Shown here piece after piece: positions 55,451-64,000 of a stretch of 64,000 nucleotides of DNA (the stretch's first letter is position 1; every line of letters begins with the position of its first letter). Source of the stretch: Antrodiella citrinella (Eukaryota; Basidiomycota; Agaricomycetes; Polyporales; Steccherinaceae); the NCBI GenBank assembly GCA_004802725.1, contig SGPM01000063.1, forward strand, positions 33,797-97,796, written 5' to 3'. The position numbers and the translations under genes were made by a program. Below the pieces are notes generated by a model, which had not been told where the DNA came from, made no database searches, and worked only from the letters and a program-made list of their open reading frames with translations.

Positions 55451-56792
55451 ATGGACGGCGTCGATCATCTCTTCAACAACAACTTTCACAACTACCGTCC
55501 GTCGTCTCCTCCTTCTTCCGTAAATTCTTACTGATAGACATACACAGCGCATCCTCAACATCACAACAACAACAGCAGCAACAACGCCGCCTTGTACTCG
55601 TTCTACCCCTCTCGCCATCCCTCGCCCTCCCCAGCCCCCAACTCGCCACACCATGACCTCTTTATCCAACCACCACCCCCAGCTGCAGAGTCTCTGTCGA
55701 GAGATCCAGATCCCCCGGTAGACCAGATCCAGGATGACCCACCTATCGACGAGGAGCCACTCTACGTCAACGCGAAGCAGTACTATCGCATACTCAAGCG
55801 TCGCGTAGCGAGAGCTCGCCTCGAGGAGCTGCACCGGCTCTCTCGTCAGCGCAAGGTATGTTTCCTCTTCTTTGCTCTTCCCTCTCCTTACACCCCTCTA
55901 GCCCTATCTCCATGAATCCCGGCACAAACATGCCATGCGCCGCCCCCGCGGTCCTGGTGGTCGCTTCCTCACCGCAGAAGAGATTGCGGCCCAAAAGACC
56001 TCTGCCCCCGGCCCCTCCGCCTCCGCTTCTCAGGACGGAGATGAAGAGGACGACGCAGAGCCCATGATGGACAAGGAAGACGACGATGTCGACATGCTTA
56101 CTTCTCCCGTCGAGTCCGTCAAGTCTCCTGAGTTGCCGCCGCCGCTCGATTCCAAGATTCGCATCAATCCAGCGACCCAGCCGCCCCTTCAGCCCCGTCC
56201 CATCGACCCTCCCGCTTCTGCCTATCAAAAGCCCCCTCTACAGCAGCAGCAACAGCAGCAGCCCCACATGCAGGCGCTACACCCATCACCCATGCACCCC
56301 TCATTCGATCACGCCTTTCTTTCACCCGGCTCCATGAATCTCTCTCACGTAGGCTTCTCCCACCACCAGCCACAATCCCACTCGGAGGGTCCATCCCCTG
56401 GCTCATCTTCACCCGCGCCCTCTCCCAACCCCGCCCAGCAGGCTCGCGAACGCCTCCAACAGCAACATGCCCATCACGATCACTCCAGGCGCATGACCAG
56501 CTCTCTCAATCAGTCGCATCTACCTCCCCAGGACCAGCAGCAGCAGCAGCAACAGCACCAGCCTCCCGCCGTGGGCAGGGCTCCGGCGGCAACGAGTGCG
56601 TCGGTTACCCTTCGCTCGCCGTACGCTGCGATGCATATGCACCACGTCCCGCATCCGCATGCGCACGCAAGGCACCATCATACGTACGTTAATCGGAACG
56701 AGAACCTCTATGGGCATGAAAGTGAGTTGACAGCTACCCCATCCGCTTTGCAGCTCTCGTCTCAACATGTCAACATCGCAGACAGAGCCTGA
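55451..56792 (+). CDS. HAP2: Hap2/NF-YA subunit of the CCAAT-binding complex
   Basis: Sequence-specific subunit of the CCAAT-box factor. Exons 55451-55496, 55548-55855 and 55902-56792 give 414 residues. The diagnostic block is intact: the subunit-interaction helix LYVNAKQYYRILKRRVARARL, a linker, then the DNA-binding PYLHESRHKHAMRRPRGPGGR with FLTAEE after it. The C-terminal half is rich in Gln, Pro, His and Ser with CAG runs, typical of an activation region. The first intron uses a GTCCGT donor. An in-frame 60-nt GT-AG interval near the 3' end (56721-56780) could be spliced or retained, giving 394 or 414 residues with the same stop. Confidence 0.92.
56241..56560 (+). repeat. CAG/CAA (polyglutamine) tracts in HAP2
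   Basis: Two short glutamine-coding runs, about 56241-56261 (CAGCAGCAGCAACAGCAGCAG) and about 56537-56557. Mixed CAG/CAA codons; likely length-variable. Confidence 0.7.
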
Positions 56793-57083
56793 GCACCGAT
56801 GATGCGTTTCGCATGAGGCTCCTCCCTATTCGTTCACCCTTCTTTCCCTTCTCGTTTCTAGATCTCGGGGAGTCCTGGTCTGTCTTCTTTCTATTCCTAT
56901 CTGCTCCTCTTCTTTGATTTGTTACTTACCCGATACGTGTACATATACGAGATACGAGATATTCTTTGTTGTTGCATTGCGTGAATGTTCTTGGTGCTTA
57001 CAATAAACAGTGAATAGGTGGCAGCGACAAATCGAATCTAATGATGCAACGGCGGAACAGTAGAATGGAATACAGAATCAAAA

Positions 57084-57809
57084 TCAGAGCATCTCAACGT
57101 CCATCATGTCCGCGTCCTCCTCCTGAACTACATCGGCTTTCTCCTCCTCAGGTTCATGTATGACCGGCTCCGGTTGACTCGGAGGTTCGATCTTTAGCGG
57201 TTTGAACAAGACCAACGCCCGACTGTCGTCCGCGCGTGGCGGGGGACCTTGCAGCAGCCCCGGGATTCCAAACGTCTGGTGGTGCGATTTCAAGCGGTCG
57301 AGCAGCGCGGGGGATATCGTCACAGACACCGGGTCGGGGGGTGGGGGCGGGGACATGTGGATGGGCTCGTCCGGAGCGAGTTTGGTAATGACGATGCCTG
57401 AGGGAGCGGAAGGAGGGAGAGGAGGTGAGGTGCGAGAGGGAGGGGGGTGCGAGGGGGAGGGGGACGTACGGTCTTTCTCGGGCTCGAACCACTCGTCGTC
57501 GCATTCGATGGGCGTGTCCTCCGGTTCAGTCACGATTGCCTGCACGTCGGACGTGTTCCACGACGAGTACGCGGGTGCGGGGAACGCGTTCGCATTCGCG
57601 GCGGAGGGGGTGGAGTAGGTGGGGGCGATACTCAGTTGCGCGAGCCCACGCTCCAGGTCGTCGCATCGCCGTCGTTTCGGTGCAGGGAGGGGTTCCGGAC
57701 GGGAGGTGGTGGGCGAGTCAATGTCGGGGTCAGAGTAGATGTAAGCGTTCTTCCGCTTGAGACTGGGCATGCGGAACCACGGGTGCATACGTGCCACAGT
57801 CTCGGTCAT
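57084..57809 (-). CDS. Hypothetical Pro/Glu-rich protein
   Basis: Open frame of 241 residues, or 217 if the in-frame 72-nt GT-AG interval 57398-57469 (GTACGT donor, strong pyrimidine tract) is an intron, which I think it is. A basic stretch PAPKRRRCDDLE could be a nuclear signal; ECDDEWFEPEKDR and LLDRLKSHHQTFGIP are the most conserved-looking parts, and the C-terminus is acidic (EEKADVVQEEDADMMDVEML). Family not recognised. Codon use and the intact frame support a real gene. Confidence 0.6.
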   Translation of the reverse strand: MTETVARMHPWFRMPSLKRKNAYIYSDPDIDSPTTSRPEPLPAPKRRRCDDLERGLAQLSIAPTYSTPSAANANAFPAPAYSSWNTSDVQAIVTEPEDTPIECDDEWFEPEKDRTSPSPSHPPPSRTSPPLPPSAPSGIVITKLAPDEPIHMSPPPPPDPVSVTISPALLDRLKSHHQTFGIPGLLQGPPPRADDSRALVLFKPLKIEPPSQPEPVIHEPEEEKADVVQEEDADMMDVEML

Positions 57810-58067
57810 TGTGTAGTTCTACCGCGTCGACAATGTCGAGGTCGAGTAAGAAGTTGGAGTTGGGGCTGTCCCAGGCGTCGGACCTAAGTACAGACGCGCA
57901 GGCGCCCAAACTAGGAGGAATCTTCTCGAAATTTCACATTGACTTCTCCGCGCTTCTCGAGACTGTGGACACACAGAAAGAACATGTCAATGGCATGATC
58001 ATGATTGTTGATATCCTGGATGCATATAGAAACATGGTCACAATCACTACTACAACTAACGAGACAT
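57810..58067. other. Intergenic
   Basis: Between the ATG of the hypothetical gene and the stop of the S18 gene, both on the minus strand. No feature recognised. Confidence 0.4.
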
Positions 58068-58716
58068 CTAGCCGCGCTTCTTCGACACACCGACGGTCTT
58101 TCCACGACGGCCTAACGCAGTGCAAGTCAGGAAACCATCCAACGAGAAAAATACAAGAAGACGCACCAGTTGTCTTTGTGTGCTGACCACGCACGCGGAG
58201 ACCCCAGAAATGCCTCAGACCTCTGTGGGCACGAATCTTCTTCAGCCTCTCAAGATCGTCACGGATTTTGGAGTCGACGCCGTTCGACAAGATCTGCGAG
58301 TTCTTGCCGTCGACGATGTCGCGCTGCCTGTTCAGGAACCACACGGGGATCTTGAACTGGGTGGGGTTTTGGATGATGGTGACCAGACGTTCGAGCTCAT
58401 CCGAGTTGAGCTCACCGGCCCTGCAAATGGAGCATGAGGGATGAGAGTCTGCAGGTGAAAAGGTGAGGTGGGACGTACCGCTTGTTGAGATCGACATCGG
58501 CCTTCTTGCAGACCAAGTTGGAGTAACGACGTCCAACACCCTTGATCTCGGTCAAGGCGTACATGATTTTCCGCTTTCCATCGACGTTCGTGTTCAACAG
58601 ACGCAAAATGTGCTATCGAGAGCCATAAATATCAGTTTCAACGCTCGGTCAAAAGTTCGGCGTGGAAGACGACGTACCTGGAATTGCTGGTGGGCCTCGG
58701 GGACAACGAGAGACAT
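58068..58716 (-). CDS. RPS18: 40S ribosomal protein S18 (uS13)
   Basis: Small-subunit head protein at the subunit interface. Exons, in coding order, are 58716-58678, 58612-58479, 58420-58167 and 58111-58068, giving 156 residues, the expected size. Clear family blocks: [58 protein letters not shown] and the C-terminal [31 protein letters not shown]. The start matches the usual short N-terminus ([20 protein letters not shown]). An upstream leader intron is probable, as in many fungal ribosomal protein genes. I searched the introns for a C/D-box snoRNA and saw none. Confidence 0.95.
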
Positions 58717-59153
58717 GATGGGCGACCTGGGATTGAGGGTCTGTAAAATCGGTCAGTCAGTATATCTGCGCATATATACCCCCCATCCGCCGCCCAATCA
58801 TTCCATCCATCCCTCCTCCGAGCCTTCCATTGCTTCTCAAGCCTCTCTGAACCTCCGCAACCTCCCAGCGAGCCTGATTGAGGGCATAGAGACGTGAAAG
58901 GAGGGCAGACTCACCGTTGGCGTGGGTGTTCTTGAGCTCGACGGCGGTGTTGATAGCGCTCTCACCTTTCCGGCCTGACAGCATTAGCGCTCTAGTTGGA
59001 TCTCCGCCGAGAGAGGCGCTCAGAGTCAGTGAGGAGGACAGACCCCACTCCCTTTAAGAAATACAGCGTACTACGACGAATTTCATTGGACTGCTAGTCA
59101 CGAACTTTATATACAAATGGAAATTAGTTCCTTCTAATACGTGCGCCCACTGA
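58717..59153 (-). promoter_or_regulatory. RPS18 leader with probable 174-nt intron, and intergenic region
   Basis: On the minus strand a GTGAGT donor at 58914 and a pyrimidine-ended acceptor at 58741 flank 174 nt; the acceptor lies 24 nt before the ATG. A small frame (58984 down to the donor; SGRKGESAINTAVELKNTHA) precedes it, out of frame with RPS18, so it may be a uORF or chance. Confidence 0.4.
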
Positions 59154-62100
59154 TTATTGCAGCTTCCCTTCAACGAACGCTTTCGCTGCCGTCAACGCTG
59201 CATTCACTTCAGCCACATTGGCACCCACACCCTGCGCACCATCCTCCTTTCCACCCGACTTATGAAATCGAGCATGAGCAAGCAGGTACACGACGAGAGG
59301 AAGAGGTCACATACCTTGCCACCGAGAATAGCTACGACTTCAGCTGCCCATGCACGACCGTCCAAGCCCTTGGCTTTCGCAACATCCGAGACGCAATTAG
59401 CGTGAGCGACTTTGCCTCCCTCGGCATCGACGCTAAAGACATATCCACTCTTTCCAAGCTTCTTGGCTTGCAGCAACACGGCCTGTAGCGTCTGAAGAGT
59501 ACGATCAGTATCAGCAACACAGAGCTGTGACTATTATATCTGCCTTGGAGTTGCCGTCGACGTCAAGGATTCCCACGTATGCCTCCTCTGACGCGTTATC
59601 AGTGAAAAATTGCTGAAGGTTGGCGATCGCCTGCGCAAATCTGCTCGTCAGTGATGACTTGTAGTAGCGAGCGAATTCAACATACCGCTTTGCTTGCTGT
59701 CGCTTCCTTCTCCTTAGCCTCCTTATCGAAAGCTTTCCGAATAGCGGCAAGTTTGTCGCGCAGCTCTGTCTTCACCAGCGTGGAGATATCCGCTTGACCC
59801 AATTCCTGGAGTTACTGTCATCATACGTTCCTTCCGGCTGTAACCTATGCTTCAGACACGTACCACAGTCAACGCCTTTAAACCTGCATCTTTCTCTTTA
59901 CCGGTGGACTTGTCAAGACGATCTAATTTGGCCACGAGACCGTCCGCCACCCTTCGAGCTTCAGCAGCTTCATGACCTGTGACGGCGATGATACGGCGAA
60001 TGCCTTTCGCGATACCGGACTCTTCGGTGACAATGAAGTCCTTGATATCTCCCGTTTTAGCTACGTGTCTGAAGGATGCAACACTCGTGAGCGACACAAA
60101 CAAGGCTACCTGTCCTAGAATACCACTCACGTGCCACCGCAGAATTCGACGCTAGTGTTCCTCCACTTGGGGTTCTCGATGTCCGAGGCGATCTCATCGA
60201 CGCTGAACTCCAAAGAGACGACCCTTACGGGGTCAGGATAAGACTCTCCAAAAACTGCACGTAATCCAGTGATTTTCTGCGCTACCCTGAGATCCAGCTC
60301 CTTGCTGAATACGCCGACATTACGCTTGATCCAGTCTTGACCCATGGCCTCGATCTTTGAGAGATCACTCATAGGTATCTGCGCTTTATGCGAAAAGTCA
60401 AATCGGAGTTTCGTGGGGGCGACGAGAGAGCCCTTCTGATCAATATGGTCCCCGAGTACTTCGCGCAGGCAGTAGTTCAGGATATGTGTTGCAGAGTGAT
60501 TGTTGCGTATCGGCCAACGGCGAAGCTATGCAGGGTGATCAGCGTAATGATGAGCCAGTAAACACAAAGCGCACCTCATCGTACGACGAAACGACTTCGT
60601 CACCAACGTTCAGTGTACCGTATTTGAGTCGTCCTACATGTAGCACGTATCCGTTGTACACCTGCACATCAGTTACCTCAAACTCTGCTTCACCGTCAAT
60701 CACAATGCTGCCGGTGTCGTGCTCTTGACCACCAGACTCGGCGTAAAAGCTTGTCCGATCGAGCAGAATCCCAAATGCGCTATCTGAGGGCACGGTGCTG
60801 GTGGAATCTACGAACTGCTTATTGTGATAGACAGCAACGATTTTGGCCGTCGTATTGCCGAGCACTGTTGTCGAGTGAGCCATGTGTCCGTTTCGAAAGT
60901 TATCGTACGTACAGAACTTCGCAGAATCGTCGGTCTTTGGTACCGCACTGTTCTTCTCCAGAAGCGCAATGTCGTGCACATCCAATTTCACAACGTCGGT
61001 GGCCTCACGTTTCAGGGTTTTACTCGCTTCTTTCGAGTGTGCTTGAGCTTTCTCGAACTCTGCGTCGGAGAACTCCAATTTGAGCTCCTCAGCCATTAAC
61101 CGTGTTAGGTCGACAGGGAAGCCGTAAGTGTCGTACAGACGCCATATGTCTCGGCCAGATAGCTGATTCGAGCCTTGCTGTCTTGCGCGGGCGGCATATT
61201 GATCGAACATTTTCTCCCCTCGATCCAGCGTGCGTGAGAAAGACTCCTCCTCTTCGTCGAGGATCTCTTTGATCTCAGCAGTTCGTTTCGTGATTTCAGG
61301 GAAAACGTCACCCTGTTACGCAGTTAGGTTGATGTCTATCGGAGATTTGAATGAAGACCCACCATCTGCTCAACAAGAACAGGCATGAGGGAGGAAAAGA
61401 AAGAGCCAATCGACACGCCCAGCTTTTTTCGCGCGTATCGAGCACCTCGTCGAAGGATACGCCTGAGAACATATCCTCGACCCACATTGTTGGGAACTCC
61501 GCCGTCACTGAGCGCAAATGTCAAGGTTCTAATGTGATCGGCGACGACACGATACGCTGTATCAATTCCATCCGTGTCTTCTTCACCAAAGAGCCCTCGG
61601 TATGGCCGGACGCCAGTCATTTCTTGTATCTTGGCGAAAAGGGGAGCGAACACATCGGTGTCATAATTGGACGCTTTCCCTTGCACCACGGACACCAGAC
61701 GTTCAAAACCCATACCGGTGTCCACGTGTTGGGACGGGAGTGTTCGTAGTGTACCATCGGTCTCGCGATTGAACTGGATGAAAACATTGTTCCATATTTC
61801 CAGCACATTCGGGTCATCTTGATTCACCAGGCTCGATGCGTTCCTCCCGCCAATACGGTCGAAGTGAATCTCGCTGCAACTCATCAGCCATGTAGTATCA
61901 TAGCGTCTTACTACTCACCTGCACGGCCCACAGGGGCCCGTAGCTCCCATTTCTAAACTATGCTCAGGTCCCAGTCACATGTGAAGAATGCACAATCGAC
62001 GTACCCCAAAAGTTATCTTTCACAGACCCTGGCAAAATATGATCCTCAGACATCCCAACGTCCAACCAATACTGCTTGGCCTCCAGATCCGGTTCGAGTC

Positions 62101-62718
62101 CACTGCTAGGGTCTCCTCCAAAATATGTTGCGTACAGGCGGTCTGTCGGTATATGATACACTTCGGTAAGAAGTTCGAACGAATTTTGTATTGCCTCTTT
62201 CTTGAAGTAGTCGCCAAATGACCAGTTACCGAGCATCTCGAAGAAAGTGTGATGATAAGAGTCCATGCCGACATCGTCCAAGTCTGATTCCTGAGAGGGT
62301 CAGTGATCTTGAATACGAGTCCTTGGGCAAAATAAGACCCACCATTATGTTTTCCACCAGCACGAATGCATTTCTGACTATTGAATGCACGCTTCAGTTT
62401 GGCCATGTCCGAATGAGGATCAACGGTGCCCAGAAAGATGGCTTTGTACTAAATAAATTGTCAGTATATCAAAGCATCGTTCGATATCATGCGAACCTGA
62501 TTCATTCCTGCATTCGCAAAGAGTAAAGTGGGATCGTCATAAGGGATGGTGGGTGAAGAGGCGACGAAAGTGTGGTCCTTTGAGCGAAAGAAACGGAAGA
62601 ATTCTTCTCTGATCCTGGCCGAGGACCAAGACGCGGTGCCAGCAGCAGAATCGGTCATTGTACGCGCCAGTCGAGGAAGGAGGAGTGCTCGAGAGAGCGG
62701 GAGAGGAACGAGTCGCAT
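59154..62718 (-). CDS. ALA1: Alanyl-tRNA synthetase
   Basis: Charges tRNA-Ala. Twelve exons, in coding order 62718-62497, 62448-62343, 62283-62005, 61952-61919, 61873-61363, 61312-60575, 60525-60131, 60068-59864, 59805-59686, 59630-59532, 59491-59315 and 59258-59154, give 996 residues. Seen: the class II core ([82 protein letters not shown]), the editing domain with HSATH and later [15 protein letters not shown], and a C-Ala region. Two in-frame Met codons start the protein: Met1 opens a basic, acid-free presequence ([20 protein letters not shown]) and Met21 starts the cytosolic form ([13 protein letters not shown]). One gene can thus supply both compartments. One intron (59492-59531) is only 40 nt. 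Confidence 0.96.
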
Positions 62719-62849
62719 CCACTTTTCGTCCTCAATGAGGTCTTTGTATTAGACGCCCATAACTAGCCATGACCTCGCATCGATCCGCGAAAAGGGCCCT
62801 AGGATAGGATTATACATGTAGTGCTTACAAAAGAATTAATTAAATTAGT
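62719..62849. promoter_or_regulatory. ALA1 upstream region and composition boundary
   Basis: Short promoter interval for the minus-strand ALA1. Composition changes from CpG-containing to AT-rich and CpG-poor at about 62810-62850. Confidence 0.45.
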
Positions 62850-63055
62850 TCGAATAAAAGAAGGAGGGGAAGAAAATGAGCTACCATTCTTGTTCCACTC
62901 ACTGAATCAACTTCGGTCCAGAACAGAATATGTAAACTCAAAGTGTAGCTTGTGTAAGATGCAATAATAGAGCTATTTCGAACAGTTTTGAAGTCAAAAC
63001 ACATAATTTCTGCATGATACACTGTTTTGATCCATTTTTCTTCTCTGCTTCACAG

Positions 63056-63807
63056 GTCCAAAGTTTTGAGACACTGGTGCAGGGTCAAGTTGGAGATGTC
63101 ACATTCTCCTCTCTCATCTGTCTGGCAATCAAACTATGTTACCTGGGGGATCAGATTCAGGATGTTCTAGGATTCACCCAAGTCATGAGGAGAGTGCAAT
63201 TGGCTTTGATGATCAGCAGGTGAGCTTTGATTTAATTAGTTGCTTTCTCATGCTGATTTATGATTGCAAGGCACAAGAAGGAGAAAGATATCTACAAGAA
63301 ATACATCTATCCTTTTCTTTCTCCAGCAGAGAGGCTGATGATAACCAACCAAAAATATATGACATATTTGATGCATGGCACTAAGTATTGTGGTATTCTG
63401 GCAGCTTGTGAGGTCTTTCTTTTTGCTGTATTTCTTATGCTCATTCTTTCTTTCAGTATCAACATATGGAGCTATGCTCATAGTATCAGCAGGTCTCAGA
63501 GAGACTTTTGTTAATCTTTCTAATGTAGCTTTGAATGCTCTGTCTGAGATGCTCAGAGTACCAAGCTCAGCTGGTGAGTATCATTCTATGCATATTTAGC
63601 TTGTGCTCATCTCTACTCAGGTGGGAAATATGGAGATAGAATTTGCACCCACATTATTCCAGCAGTGGCTTATTTCAAGAAAAGGCTACCATTGCTCTTG
63701 GCAGACATCTTTCCTTCTCATCTCTTGGAATATCTGGAGATGCCATATGATCTGCAGTGTGGTAGTCTCTCTGAGACTGATAAATTCTATTCTAGGGCTC
63801 CCATTTA
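63056..63807 (+). CDS. Partial unidentified gene within the CpG-free segment
   Basis: Exons 63056-63219, 63271-63407, 63457-63573 and 63621-63807 keep one frame over about 200 codons, with canonical GT-AG introns of 47-51 nt. Readable stretches include KYIYPFLSPAERLMITNQKYM, SAGLRETFVNLSNVALNALSE and IPAVAYFKKRLPLLLADIFP. All arginines use AGA or AGG and no codon contains CG. I recognise no family. Start and end are not determined: the 5' part would lie between 62850 and 63055, and joining the next possible exon (from 63877) meets a stop, so the end may be damaged or spliced differently. A transposon-encoded protein is my best guess, without motif support. Confidence 0.45.
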
Positions 63808-63975
63808 GTATGTTCTTCTTCTGTCTTGCAAATCTGAATGAATGCTGACTTTTTTAAAGTTCTTTTGACTTCTTAGCAAGAAGTTCAGATTGGGCTGAAT
63901 GCATCATAGATCCAGACTCTTCTGCCAATCCAATCTCTCTAGGCAACATACTTGACAGCTTCAGCTTCTCCAACA

Positions 63976-63996
63976 NTGNCANTANAGATCNNGANN
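63976..63996. other. Ambiguous bases near contig end
   Basis: Ns at 63976, 63979, 63982, 63985, 63991-63992 and 63995-63996. Confidence 0.95.
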
Positions 63997-64000
63997 ACTT

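Larger units (their letters stand above)
62850..64000 (+). mobile_element. CpG-free AT-rich segment, probably part of a transposable or methylated repeat
   Basis: From about 62980 to 63970 I find no CG dinucleotide at all, against frequent CpG in the rest of the window; three occur at 62851-62975. TG and CA are abundant, as expected when methylated CpG decays. Scattered Ns at 63976-63996 fit a collapsed or poorly covered repeat at a contig end. No terminal repeat or named transposase domain can be seen because the element is cut by the window edge. Confidence 0.6.

Noticed and set aside
55520..55547. 28-nt GT-AG interval in HAP2
   Set aside because: Too short and wrong phase; the 51-nt interval from 55497 joins the frame correctly.
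62088..62102. tRNA B-box-like GGTTCGAGTCC
   Set aside because: It is inside an alanyl-tRNA synthetase exon (SGLEPD), with no matching A box or acceptor stem.
1..64000. CRISPR array, prophage, insertion sequences or bacterial operons
   Set aside because: No regularly spaced repeats or such proteins; gene structure is that of a nuclear fungal genome.

Overview
The window is nuclear DNA of a filamentous basidiomycete, most likely an Agaricomycete. The evidence is dense coding with genes on both strands, many GT-AG introns of about 45-65 nt, CT-rich leaders, and fungal protein families. I rebuilt the exons by hand: each model below keeps one open frame across every junction, but none has transcript support. 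The last ~1 kb is a different kind of DNA, and scattered Ns from 63976 suggest the contig is running into an assembly gap.

Layout. 0-15 kb: CDC24 (GEF for Cdc42), a damaged-looking hypothetical gene with an internal tandem duplication, a cytosolic-type GH63 glucosidase, and a RhoGAP. 15-21.7 kb: a mitochondrial carrier, an RGG-rich protein with caprin-like order, and a BTB/POZ protein. 21.8-36.8 kb: chromosome-cycle genes SPO11, CDC6, a gamma-tubulin-complex protein and DBF4, with an MLKL-like/kinase-like gene and a single-pass membrane protein between them. 37-47.2 kb: a small secreted protein, a nearly 2-kb stretch without a recognisable gene, a transcription factor with two Zn2Cys6 clusters, AdoMet decarboxylase (with a uORF), a FAM210/DUF1279 mitochondrial protein, an RPEL mini-protein, a hypothetical protein, and a complex I subunit. 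47.5-62.7 kb: RAX2 with a C-terminal SH3 domain, REI1, THO1/SARNP, HAP2/NF-YA, a hypothetical protein, ribosomal protein S18 and alanyl-tRNA synthetase. 62.85-64 kb: AT-rich DNA with no CpG over almost 1 kb, carrying part of an unidentified intron-containing gene, probably a transposon or methylated repeat.

How the parts relate. CDC24, the RhoGAP and RAX2 are all polarity proteins. CDC6 and DBF4 both act at replication initiation, and both have clusters of the MluI cell-cycle box ACGCGT upstream (three and four copies), which predicts shared G1/S control by an MBF-type factor. No phage, IS, CRISPR, rRNA or convincing tRNA was seen. The most notable items are the RAX2-SH3 protein, the intron-matched double zinc cluster, the MCB clusters, the MLKL-like protein and the CpG-free terminal segment.
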